Assembly (NCBI RefSeq): GCF_003977615.1
Contig: NZ_RYZR01000006.1
Location: 372,001 to 436,000 of the forward strand
Reading direction: 5' to 3'
Origin: Dyella dinghuensis
GTDB lineage: Bacteria; Pseudomonadota; Gammaproteobacteria; Xanthomonadales; Rhodanobacteraceae
Length of the DNA stretch: 64,000 nt
Below are positions 26,481 through 34,436 of this stretch, one piece after another. Position 1 is the stretch's first letter. Each line of letters starts with the position of its first letter. The position numbers and the translations under genes are program-made. The notes beneath the pieces were generated by a model, which saw only the letters and a list, made by a program, of their open reading frames with translations, was not told where the DNA came from and searched no databases.

Positions 26481-27581
26481 ATGTACGTTGCCGTGAAAGG
26501 CGGCGAGCAGGCAATCGCTCGTTCGCTGGAATTGTTGGCCGAGGCGCGCCGTGGCAACACCACCGTTCCGGAGCTGGGGCTGACGCAGATTCGCGAACAG
26601 CTGCGGCTGGGCGTGGCGCGCGTGATGCAGGAAGGTTCGTTGTACGACGAGGAGCTTGCGGCGCTGGCGATACGGCAGGCCGCAGGCGACATGCTCGAAG
26701 CGATCTTCCTCCTGCGCGCTTATCGCACGACGTTGCCACGTTTTGGCTACACACAACCGCTGAACACATCGGCGATGCGCGTGCGTCGCCGTGTATCGGG
26801 CACGTTCAAGGATGTTCCCGGCGGTCAGGTCCTCGGCCCGACCTATGATTACACGCAGCGATTGCTCGATTTCGATACGACGCAAGCGACGACCGTCGAA
26901 CCTGCGGAAGCACCGCTTCCCGCGAATATGCCGCGCGTACTCGACCTGCTGGATGCGGAGGCGTTGATCGAGCGCATCGAGCCGGGCAGCGATCCGGAGC
27001 CGACCGATCTCACGCGCGAACCATTGATGTTTCCCGCCGATCGCGCAACGCGTTTGCAGAACCTTTCCCGCGGCGATGAAGGGTTTCTGCTGGGTATGGC
27101 GTATTCCACGCAGCGCGGGTACGCCGAAAGCCATCCTTTTGCGGGCGAAATCCGCATGGGCGAGGTGGACGTGGTGGTGTGCCCCGAAGAATTGGGCTTC
27201 GCCATCGAAATCGGGTCGATCACGCTTACCGAGTGTCAGATGATCAATCAGTTCCACGGCGGCAACGGCGTGCCGCCGCAATTCACGCGCGGCTATGGTC
27301 TGGCGATGGGCGAAGGCGAACGCAAGGCGATGTCGATGGCGCTGGTCGATCGCGCGCTGCGTTGCGACGAACTGGCCGAGGCGAACTACGCACCGGCCCA
27401 AAATCAGGAATTCGTGTTGTCGCATTCGGACAGCGTGGAAGCGTCCGGTTTCGTGCAGCATTTGAAGTTGCCGCACTACGTAGACTTTCAGGCGGAATTG
27501 TCGTTGCTGCGCATCTTGGCTGCGCAACATGCCGCGCGTGACGACGAGCAGCCCTTGAGCGCGGCCGGAGGTCAGGCATGA
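26481..27581 (+). CDS. phnI: C-P lyase subunit PhnI (nucleosidase)
   Basis: The 366-residue PhnI shows its standard start MYVAVKGGEQAI and the segments RRVSGTFKDVPGGQVLGPTYDYTQRLLDF and LPHYVDFQAELSLLRILA. In E. coli PhnI with GHL swaps the adenine of ATP for phosphonate to give ribose-1-phosphonate-5-triphosphate. It begins right after the phnH stop. At its end, ATGA gives a start codon (27578) that in most genomes would be phnJ's; here it opens a 68-codon ORF running through a REP doublet. The length is normal. Confidence 0.95.
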   Translation: MYVAVKGGEQAIARSLELLAEARRGNTTVPELGLTQIREQLRLGVARVMQEGSLYDEELAALAIRQAAGDMLEAIFLLRAYRTTLPRFGYTQPLNTSAMRVRRRVSGTFKDVPGGQVLGPTYDYTQRLLDFDTTQATTVEPAEAPLPANMPRVLDLLDAEALIERIEPGSDPEPTDLTREPLMFPADRATRLQNLSRGDEGFLLGMAYSTQRGYAESHPFAGEIRMGEVDVVVCPEELGFAIEIGSITLTECQMINQFHGGNGVPPQFTRGYGLAMGEGERKAMSMALVDRALRCDELAEANYAPAQNQEFVLSHSDSVEASGFVQHLKLPHYVDFQAELSLLRILAAQHAARDDEQPLSAAGGQA

Positions 27582-27784
27582 CCGCAACGTCCACACTGCA
27601 CGCAGCTCTGCCCCCTCTCCCCTCCGGGGAGAGGGCTGGGGTGAGGGGCCGCGCTGGCCAAACGCTCCACTTCAATAAAAAACTTTCTGTTCCGGCCACA
27701 TGCAAAAGCGCGGCTCTTCGGCACACCGGCCCCTCACCCCAACCCTCTCCCCGGAGGGGAGAGGGAGTGATGTCTTCGCCATGA
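27578..27784 (+). CDS. 68-codon ORF bridging phnI and phnJ through a REP doublet
   Basis: The frame starts at ATG in the ATGA overlap with the phnI stop and ends at TGA in the ATGA overlap with the phnJ start (27781). It reads both hairpins of element C, giving MTATSTLHAALPPLPSGERA and similar low-complexity sequence. It is unlikely to be a functional protein. It may keep ribosomes moving from phnI to phnJ, because phnJ has no well-placed ribosome site of its own (GGGAG lies about 15 bases upstream, inside the hairpin). Translation is inference. Confidence 0.4.
   Translation: MTATSTLHAALPPLPSGERAGVRGRAGQTLHFNKKLSVPATCKSAALRHTGPSPQPSPRRGEGVMSSP
27609..27768. repeat. REP doublet (REPIN-like) C between phnI and phnJ
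   Basis: Two 38-bp inverted units (27613-27650 and 27728-27765) each hold a hairpin CCCTCTCCCC/GGGGAGAGGG and a tail CTGGGGTGAGGGGCC or its near mirror, with 77 bases between. The sequence subtype differs from A and B (CTCTCCCC rather than CCTCCCCTGC). Both sides of the insertion carry ATGACC (27578 and 27781), a possible short duplication. Confidence 0.85.
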
Positions 27785-28614
27785 CCTACAACTTCGCTTT
27801 CCTCGATGAAGACACCAAGCGGATGCTGCGGCGTGCGTTGCTCAAAGCAGTCGCCATTCCCGGTTATCAGGTGCCCTTCGGCAGCCGCGAAATGCCCTTG
27901 CCTTACGGCTGGGGCACGGGCGGCATCCAGGTCACAGCCGCCTTGCTCGGTCCTGACGATGTACTGAAAGTGATTGACCAAGGTGCCGACGACACCACGA
28001 ATGCCGTGAATATCCGCCGCTTTTTTGCGCGGGTTGCCGGTGTCGCGACGACCGAACACACCGTCGATGCCACCCTGATTCAAACGCGGCACCGCATTCC
28101 TGAAACATCGTTGCGCGAAGATCAGATTCTTGTGTTTCAGGTTCCCGAGCCGGAACCGCTACGCACACTGGAACCACGCGAAGCCGAGACGCGCACGCTG
28201 CACGCTCTGGCCGATTACGGATTGATGCACGTGAAGCTGTACGAAGACATTGCCCAATACGGGCACATTGCCACCAGTTATGACTATCCGGTTCTGGTCG
28301 ACGGCAGGTATCTCACCTCGCCCTCGCCCATTCCGAAATTCGATAACCCGAAGATGGATCAATCGCCCGCATTAATGTTGTTCGGCGCGGGCCGCGAAAA
28401 GCGCCTGTACGCGATTCCGCCTTACACAAGCGTGGAGAGTTTGGCGTTCGAGGATCACCCGTTCGAGATTCAGCGCTGGGAACATCACTGCGAACTGTGC
28501 GGATCGCGCGAGAGCTATCTCGATGAAGTGGTCGTCGACGATCGCGGTTCGCGCATGTTCGTGTGTTCCGACACCGATTTCTGCAGCGGCCGTCGTGCGG
28601 AGGCTCAAGCATGA
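27781..28614 (+). CDS. phnJ: C-P lyase catalytic subunit PhnJ (radical SAM)
   Basis: PhnJ cleaves the C-P bond of 5-phosphoribosyl-1-phosphonate by radical SAM chemistry. The 277-residue protein has the cluster cysteines C237, C240, C262 and C268 in the PhnJ spacing C-x2-C-x21-C-x5-C (HCELCG to FVCSDTDFC). It also has GYQVPFGSREMPLPYGWGTGGIQVT and GADDTTNAVNIRRFF. The start MTYNFAFLDEDTKRM matches the homologues (E. coli has six more residues before YNFAYLDE). An ATG at 27700 is in frame but would translate REP sequence. Its stop overlaps phnK by ATGA. Confidence 0.95.
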   Translation: MTYNFAFLDEDTKRMLRRALLKAVAIPGYQVPFGSREMPLPYGWGTGGIQVTAALLGPDDVLKVIDQGADDTTNAVNIRRFFARVAGVATTEHTVDATLIQTRHRIPETSLREDQILVFQVPEPEPLRTLEPREAETRTLHALADYGLMHVKLYEDIAQYGHIATSYDYPVLVDGRYLTSPSPIPKFDNPKMDQSPALMLFGAGREKRLYAIPPYTSVESLAFEDHPFEIQRWEHHCELCGSRESYLDEVVVDDRGSRMFVCSDTDFCSGRRAEAQA

Positions 28615-29381
28615 GCGCCCTGCTGCAAGTTCGCGGCTTGAGCCGTCATTATGGTCACCGCATCGGCTGCGAGGACGTCAGTTTCGATCTGCATCCCGGT
28701 GAGTTGTTGTGCATCGTGGGTGAATCCGGGTCGGGCAAGTCGACCTTGCTCAATACCGTCGCCGCTCAACTCGCCCCCACATCGGGCAGCGTTCGCTACT
28801 GCCAGAAGAACGGAAGCTGGCTCGATATCGGCATGCTTAATGAAGCAGACCGTCGTCGTCTCGCTCGCGAAGAATGGGGCTTCGTCACGCAGAATCCGCG
28901 CGATGGCCTTCGCTTGAATGTCAGCGCAGGCGCGAATGTCGCCGAGCGGCTCATGGCGCTGGGCATGCGCAATTACAGCCAGCTGCGCGGTATCGCGCGG
29001 AACTGGCTGGAACGCGTGGAGATCGATCCGTCACGCATCGACGATCCTCCCACCGCCTTTTCCGGCGGCATGCAACAACGTCTGCAGATTGCGCGCACGC
29101 TGGTCACGCAACCGCGATTGGTATTCATGGATGAACCCACGGCGGGCCTGGATGTCTCAGTACAGGCACGCATCCTCGATTTGTTGCGCCGGCTGGTCAA
29201 CGAGCTGGGACTTGCCGCCGTGATGGTCACGCACGATCTCGCGGTCGCGCGGTTGCTCGCAGCGCGCACGATGGTGATGCAAGGTGGCCGCGTGGTGGAA
29301 ACCGGCCTGACGGATCAGATTCTCGATGACCCCCAACATCCGTACACGCAGTTGCTCGTTTCTTCGGTGTTGACGACATGA
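28611..29381 (+). CDS. phnK: C-P lyase ABC-type ATPase PhnK
   Basis: The 256-residue ATPase has Walker A GESGSGKST (about 38-46), the signature FSGGMQQRLQIARTL and Walker B LVFMDEPTAGLDVS. PhnK resembles oligopeptide-type ABC ATPases but binds the PhnGHIJ core rather than a membrane channel. It overlaps phnJ and phnL by ATGA at both ends, so its dose is coupled to them. An in-frame ATG 16 codons upstream lies inside phnJ and is rejected. Confidence 0.94.
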   Translation: MSALLQVRGLSRHYGHRIGCEDVSFDLHPGELLCIVGESGSGKSTLLNTVAAQLAPTSGSVRYCQKNGSWLDIGMLNEADRRRLAREEWGFVTQNPRDGLRLNVSAGANVAERLMALGMRNYSQLRGIARNWLERVEIDPSRIDDPPTAFSGGMQQRLQIARTLVTQPRLVFMDEPTAGLDVSVQARILDLLRRLVNELGLAAVMVTHDLAVARLLAARTMVMQGGRVVETGLTDQILDDPQHPYTQLLVSSVLTT

Positions 29382-30082
29382 CAGCCACTTTGATGCTCGA
29401 ATTGCGCGACCTTGGCAAGTCGTTTGAACTGCACCATCAGCATGGTGCGCGCCTGAATGTATTGAGCGGCATGAATCTGCGTTTGCACGCGGGCGAATGC
29501 GTCGTGCTATCGGGTCCTTCCGGCGCCGGCAAGAGCACGTTGCTGCGCGTGGTCTACGCCAACTATCGCCCGAGCTTTGGCGCGGTGCACGTACGGCATG
29601 CCGAGCGCTGGCTCGATCTGGCCAAGGCGACGCCGCATGAAGTACTGGATGTTCGTCGCCGCACATTGGGCTATGTCAGCCAGTTTCTGCGTGTGATTCC
29701 ACGCGTCCCGACGCTGGATATCGTGGCTGAGCCATTGCTACAAATGGGTGGCGTCAGCCTGGAGCAGGCGCGCGAACGCGCCGGCAACTTGCTGCGCCGG
29801 CTGAATGTTCCGGAGCGTCTGTGGCATCTGCCACCGGGTACGTTTTCCGGCGGCGAACAGCAGCGCGTGAACATTGCACGCGGGCTGATCATGCCGCGCC
29901 CTATTCTTCTGCTGGACGAACCGACGGCGTCGCTCGATGCAGACAATCGTGCCGTCGTCGCCGAACTTCTCTCCGAGGCGCGCGCTGCCGGTTCAGCCGT
30001 GCTCGGTATCTTTCACGATGAGGACATGCGCGATCGCGTGGCGACGCGTCTGTTCCCGATGCAAGCCCTGGAAGCCGCCTGA
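29378..30082 (+). CDS. phnL: C-P lyase ABC-type ATPase PhnL
   Basis: The 234-residue protein is a LolD-like ATPase: Walker A GPSGAGKST (about 46-54), signature FSGGEQQRVNIARGL, Walker B PILLLDEPTASLDADNRAVV. PhnL is found with PhnK on the C-P lyase complex and is thought to help its ATP-dependent cycle. It starts in the ATGA overlap with phnK and ends seven bases before phnM. Length and motifs are normal. Confidence 0.93.
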   Translation: MTATLMLELRDLGKSFELHHQHGARLNVLSGMNLRLHAGECVVLSGPSGAGKSTLLRVVYANYRPSFGAVHVRHAERWLDLAKATPHEVLDVRRRTLGYVSQFLRVIPRVPTLDIVAEPLLQMGGVSLEQARERAGNLLRRLNVPERLWHLPPGTFSGGEQQRVNIARGLIMPRPILLLDEPTASLDADNRAVVAELLSEARAAGSAVLGIFHDEDMRDRVATRLFPMQALEAA

Positions 30083-30089
30083 GACCCCT

Positions 30090-31232
30090 ATGAATGATTT
30101 AGCTCTGACCAATGCGCGCATCGTGCTCGACGACTGCATTTTGCACGGCACTTTGATTGCCCGTAACGGCATCATCCGGCTGGTCGAGGAAGGTTCGACC
30201 CAGGCACCCGGCGCCATCGACTGTGAAGGCGATTACGTTGTGCCCGGGCTGGTCGAACTGCATACCGACAATCTTGAAAAGCATCTGATGCCGCGCGCAG
30301 GCGTGCTCTGGCCGTCGATTCCTGCGGTGTTGACGCACGATGCGCAGGTCGTGGCCGCAGGCATTACCACCGTGTTCGATGCTTTGTCGGTCGGTGATCT
30401 CGAAGAAGACAGTGTGCGCGTCGAAACGCTCAAGAGCACGTATGACGCCATCCTCCAGGGTCAGGAAACCGGAGCGTTGCGCGCCGATCACTGGATTCAC
30501 CTTCGCTGCGAACTGGCCTACCCGCGATTGATCGAGGCGCTGGAACCGCTGATGCATCACCCCAGCGTGCGCCTGATTTCGCTGATGGATCACACCCCTG
30601 GTCAACGCCAGTTCCGCGATCTCGCGCAATACCGCAAGTACTACAGCAAGAGCCATATCAGCTGGACGGAAGACGAATTTGCCGATGTCCTGAAGCGCCG
30701 AACCGAACAGCAAGCGGCATATAGCAGCAAGCACGAGAGCATCGTGCTATCGATGGCGCGGGGCCGCAATATCATTCTCGCCAGCCACGATGATACCGAT
30801 GTGCAGCAGGTCGGTCATGCGCGGCGCCTGGGTGTGACGATTTCCGAATTCCCTACCACGCAAGAGGCAGCCGATGCCGCCCATGCACACGGCCTCACTA
30901 CCGTGATGGGTGCGCCGAATGTCGTCCGCGGCGGTTCGCATTCGGGCAACGTGGCCGCGTTGGATCTTGCGCGCACAGATCGTCTGGACATGTTGTCGTC
31001 CGACTACGTACCGGCGAGCCTGCTGCATGGCGCCTTCATGTTGCACACGCTGGCGGGTTGGTCGATGCCGCGGGCGATGGCAACGGTGAGCCGCAATCCT
31101 GCCAGGGCGCTCGGGTTCGAAGACCGCGGGACGCTGAAGGCCGGTTTGCGTGCGGACGTCGTGCGCATGCGTGACGTTGGCGGTTTGCCGATCGTGCGCA
31201 ATGTATGGGTGAATGGGCAACGCTCGTTCTGA
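30090..31232 (+). CDS. phnM: PhnM diphosphohydrolase (amidohydrolase family)
   Basis: PhnM removes pyrophosphate from ribose-1-phosphonate-5-triphosphate before the PhnJ step. The 380-residue protein has the amidohydrolase start and metal motif GLVELHTDNLEKHLMPRAGV, SLMDHTPGQRQF, ILASHDDTD and GAPNVVRGGSHSGN, all typical of PhnM. The ATG at 30090 fits family starts; there is no strong ribosome site, so coupling to phnL across seven bases is likely. It is the last gene of phnGHIJKLM and is followed by a terminator. Confidence 0.95.
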   Translation: MNDLALTNARIVLDDCILHGTLIARNGIIRLVEEGSTQAPGAIDCEGDYVVPGLVELHTDNLEKHLMPRAGVLWPSIPAVLTHDAQVVAAGITTVFDALSVGDLEEDSVRVETLKSTYDAILQGQETGALRADHWIHLRCELAYPRLIEALEPLMHHPSVRLISLMDHTPGQRQFRDLAQYRKYYSKSHISWTEDEFADVLKRRTEQQAAYSSKHESIVLSMARGRNIILASHDDTDVQQVGHARRLGVTISEFPTTQEAADAAHAHGLTTVMGAPNVVRGGSHSGNVAALDLARTDRLDMLSSDYVPASLLHGAFMLHTLAGWSMPRAMATVSRNPARALGFEDRGTLKAGLRADVVRMRDVGGLPIVRNVWVNGQRSF

Positions 31233-31693
31233 TTGCATGGCACGTTGAGAAGCCCGCATCGCAATGATTTGCGAGCGGGTTTTTTCTTTTGCGCCACGCA
31301 TTCACCTCTTTTTGAGGCGACCTTCTGTTTACTACTCATGCTGTTTACTACCCATGCCGAACCATTCTTCCGCGATGGTTGGAAGCATCTTTCTTCCGAC
31401 GTTTTATCCCAATGTTGCGCGCAGACTCGGTGCTTTACACAAGTACACAAACATGTGCGCTAAACGTCATGACATTTCACTTTCCCTTACATCACGTTGT
31501 CATGTGGTCCTGCTGAGTCGTCTTTTTTAGACGTCTATATGATTAAAACTTCTTTCGCATGGACGTAGACATTTAAGAAAGTTGACTAATCAACGTCATC
31601 TGCGTTTCATCGCAGCTCCCTAGCCTGTGTGTCATAGCCGTATCAGGCATCCATGCCGGCCGCGTCCGGTAACACACCCTTGGGGAGATAGAC
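31233..31693 (+). other. Intergenic region upstream of the TonB-dependent receptor
   Basis: After the phn terminator there are about 400 bases without a gene, less GC-rich than average. A 10-bp palindrome TAGACGTCTA lies at 31528-31537, some 157 bases before the receptor start, and GGACGTAGACA at 31562-31572 echoes it. These could belong to the receptor promoter, but no family of site is recognised. Confidence 0.45.
31252..31285 (+). terminator. Rho-independent terminator of the phn operon
   Basis: GCCCGC..TCGCAA pairs with TTGCGA..GCGGG around a short loop, followed directly by six T. It begins 20 bases past the phnM stop. Confidence 0.88.
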
Positions 31694-34357
31694 TTGAAGA
31701 TCAATCCAATCACTTGCGCGGTGCTGGCCGCGCTTGCGGTCACTCGCGTGTCGTACGCCGATGGCACGACGCAACCGGCCTCTGTACCAGCACCTCAAAC
31801 GACTCAAACAAATCAAACGGGTCCGTCGGCGCAGCCGGATTCGAACGGTCAGCCGTCATCAGCGGGCGCTTCTACGCTCGGTGCGATTACGGTGACGGCG
31901 CAGCACACGCTCGAAGACATTCAGGACGTGCCGATCACGATCCAGGCATTCACCGGTACGACGTTGCAGCAGTTGAACATCCAGACGGCCAACGATCTCA
32001 TCAAGTATCTGCCGAACGTGACGCTTGCCGAGAACGGTCCCGGCCAGGGCAACATCTACATGCGTGGCCTGAGTACCGGCTTCCTCGGCAACCAGTCGAG
32101 CGCATCGATTGCTCCGTTCCCGAACGTCGCTGTGTATCTCGACGATCAGTCGATGCAGTTCCCGGCGCGCAACCTCGACATCTACATGGTCGACATGGAG
32201 CGCCTCGAAGTGCTCGAAGGTCCGCAGGGTACGCTGTTCGGCGGCGGTGCCGAAGCGGGTGCCGTTCGCTACATCACCAACAAGCCCAATCTGGACAAGG
32301 TCAGCGGCAGTGTCGAAGCCGGTGTCAGCGCCACCGATGGCGGTGGCCCGAACAATTCGACCAACGCGGTGCTGAACTTCCCGATCATCCCCGGCACGCT
32401 CGCCGTGCGTGGTGTGATCTACAACGATCACCAGGGCGGCTACATCGACAACGTGCCGAGCACGTTCACGCGTGAGCCCACCGATGGTGGCGGCGCCATG
32501 GCACCTTACGTCGCTGCCGGTGGCACCTCGGTGAGCAACAATTATTCCGTCGCGAAGAACGACTGGAATCCGGTCGATTATCAGGGTGCGCGTCTGTCCG
32601 CACTGTGGAAGATCAACGACGACTGGAACTTCCTGATCGCCGAGAGCTACCAGAACCTCGATGCGAACGGTCAGTCCTCGACGTATCCGATCGGAACGGA
32701 TGGCCAGAAGCTCGGCACCGATCAGATCACCGCCTTCGTGCCGGCGTGGAACGACGACCATTTCACCAACACCGCCTGGACGTTGAACGGCCAGATCGGC
32801 GACCTCTCGCTGGTGTACACCGGCGGTTACACCAATCGCCACATCAGCGAGCAGCAGGATTACACCAACTATTCGCGTAGCGCCGGTGGCATGTATTACC
32901 AGTGCACCGGCACGTCGGCAGGTCTTGCCAGCACCGGCAAGCCGATCTGTTATTCGCCGACTGGCTATTGGAACGACCACGTAAACAGCACGCATCAGAG
33001 CCATGAGCTGCGCCTGAGCACGCCGGAAGATTATCGCTTCCGCGTTATCGGCGGCTTGTACTACGAAGATTTCAACATCGACGATCACATGGACTTCAAC
33101 TACAAGACCATTCCGTCTTGTACGCCGGGGAACCTCGCCAGTGCGCTTGCCGGTGGTTATCCATGTGTCGCCAATGCCGAGTCGTCACCGGGCGTGGTGA
33201 TGCCAGACAACACGGCCTTCGGTGAAGTCGAACAGCGCGGTTACAAGCAGGAAGCAGCGTTTGGTTCGATGTCCTACGACATCATCCCGGACGTGCTGAC
33301 CGCAACCGCCGGCACGCGTTATTACCACTACTCCGAATGGCAGACCGGTACGGAGTTCTACACCACCAGCGCGCAGGTGAACGTTCCCAACGGCACCTAT
33401 GTCGGCAACGACACGGTGATGAACTACCACCAGACCTATCACGGCTTTAAGAGCCGCGCGAATCTGTTGTGGCACATCTCGCCGAACACGATGGTGTATT
33501 ACACCTTCTCGCAAGGCTTCCGTCCGGGCGGCTTCAACCGTACGTCGTCGGACGTGGCGAAGCTCGATGGCGAAGCGCAGTACAAGAAGCCGATCAGCTA
33601 CGCGCCCGACACGCTGACCAACAACGAACTCGGCTTCAAGACCACGTTCTTCGACGACCGCGTGCTGCTCAACGGCTCACTGTATGACATGCGGTGGGAC
33701 AACGTGCAAATGCAGTTCTTCAACCCGTTGGTGCTGGGTAACACCACCTTCGCGGTCAATGGTCCGAACTACAAGGTGCAGGGTCTGGAGCTGCAATTCC
33801 AGGCGAAGATTACCGATAACCTGTCGGTCATCAGCTCCGGTTCGCTCAATCATTCCCGACAGACGAACTCGCCCTGCCTGGTCAACAACATTCCAGGATC
33901 GGCTGGCTTTAACGAATGTATCGTCGAAACCGGTGCTGCCGGTGCGGTGACGTCGTTCGCCAATCCGTTCGGTGAAGTGGGCAGCGTGCCGGCGTTCTCG
34001 CCGCGTTCGCAGGCCAATCTGCGTCTTCGTTACGACTGGACGCTGCTGGGCAACTACAACGCCTTCTGGCAGATCGGTGCCAGCTACACCGGTTCGATGT
34101 ACAACCAGCCGGCAACCTATCCGAACGGCGAAGGCGTCACGGACATCACCACGGTGGAACTGCGTTACCTCCAGGGCGCGTACACCACCTACGACGCGTC
34201 GATCGGCGTGGCCAAGGACAGCTGGAACTTCTCGCTGTACGGCACCAATTTGGGCAACAGCCACGCCAGCGTGTTTACGTCCTCGGCCCAGTTCATCGAG
34301 TCGGAAGTGCCGATTCACCCGCGCGTTATCGGCCTGAAACTCGGCTTCAAGTTCTAA
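31694..34357 (+). CDS. TonB-dependent outer-membrane receptor
   Basis: The 887-residue protein has a signal peptide (MKINPITCAVLAALAVTRVSYA), a Gln/Thr/Pro-rich linker and a TonB-box-like ITVTAQ. The plug domain follows (VPITIQAFTGTTLQQLNIQTANDL, then NIYMRGLS), and the long beta-barrel ends in GFKF with terminal Phe. It should import a substrate across the outer membrane with TonB energy; the ligand is unknown. The start codon is TTG, supported by GGGGAG seven bases upstream and the signal peptide. The gene lies between the phn operon and a TPR-sulfotransferase, with terminators on both sides. Confidence 0.92.
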   Translation: MKINPITCAVLAALAVTRVSYADGTTQPASVPAPQTTQTNQTGPSAQPDSNGQPSSAGASTLGAITVTAQHTLEDIQDVPITIQAFTGTTLQQLNIQTANDLIKYLPNVTLAENGPGQGNIYMRGLSTGFLGNQSSASIAPFPNVAVYLDDQSMQFPARNLDIYMVDMERLEVLEGPQGTLFGGGAEAGAVRYITNKPNLDKVSGSVEAGVSATDGGGPNNSTNAVLNFPIIPGTLAVRGVIYNDHQGGYIDNVPSTFTREPTDGGGAMAPYVAAGGTSVSNNYSVAKNDWNPVDYQGARLSALWKINDDWNFLIAESYQNLDANGQSSTYPIGTDGQKLGTDQITAFVPAWNDDHFTNTAWTLNGQIGDLSLVYTGGYTNRHISEQQDYTNYSRSAGGMYYQCTGTSAGLASTGKPICYSPTGYWNDHVNSTHQSHELRLSTPEDYRFRVIGGLYYEDFNIDDHMDFNYKTIPSCTPGNLASALAGGYPCVANAESSPGVVMPDNTAFGEVEQRGYKQEAAFGSMSYDIIPDVLTATAGTRYYHYSEWQTGTEFYTTSAQVNVPNGTYVGNDTVMNYHQTYHGFKSRANLLWHISPNTMVYYTFSQGFRPGGFNRTSSDVAKLDGEAQYKKPISYAPDTLTNNELGFKTTFFDDRVLLNGSLYDMRWDNVQMQFFNPLVLGNTTFAVNGPNYKVQGLELQFQAKITDNLSVISSGSLNHSRQTNSPCLVNNIPGSAGFNECIVETGAAGAVTSFANPFGEVGSVPAFSPRSQANLRLRYDWTLLGNYNAFWQIGASYTGSMYNQPATYPNGEGVTDITTVELRYLQGAYTTYDASIGVAKDSWNFSLYGTNLGNSHASVFTSSAQFIESEVPIHPRVIGLKLGFKF

Positions 34358-34390
34358 CCTGCTGTCTCCGCAGACAAGCCAGTAGAATTC

Positions 34391-34419
34391 GGGTGGGCGC
34401 AAGCCCACCCTCTTTTTTT
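34391..34419 (+). terminator. Terminator between the receptor and the TPR-sulfotransferase
   Basis: GGGTGGGC and GCCCACCC pair around a GCAA tetraloop, followed by TCTTTTTTT. It ends only 17 bases before the next ATG, so read-through or an unseen promoter must supply the sulfotransferase. Confidence 0.85.
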
Positions 34420-34436
34420 AAGGTTGTTGATCATCC

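Noticed and set aside
25902-27596. A 564-codon open frame antisense to phnH and phnI.
   Set aside because: The opposite strand encodes clear PhnH and PhnI; the antisense product has no recognisable motif and no ribosome site.
23103-27768. Considered whether the spaced hairpins could be a CRISPR array.
   Set aside because: The units are inverted pairs at irregular distances, without regular spacers or cas genes.
27578-27784. Considered calling the bridging frame a genuine new Phn protein.
   Set aside because: Its sequence is simply the translation of a REP doublet, so a functional product is unlikely; it is listed only as a possible coupling ORF.
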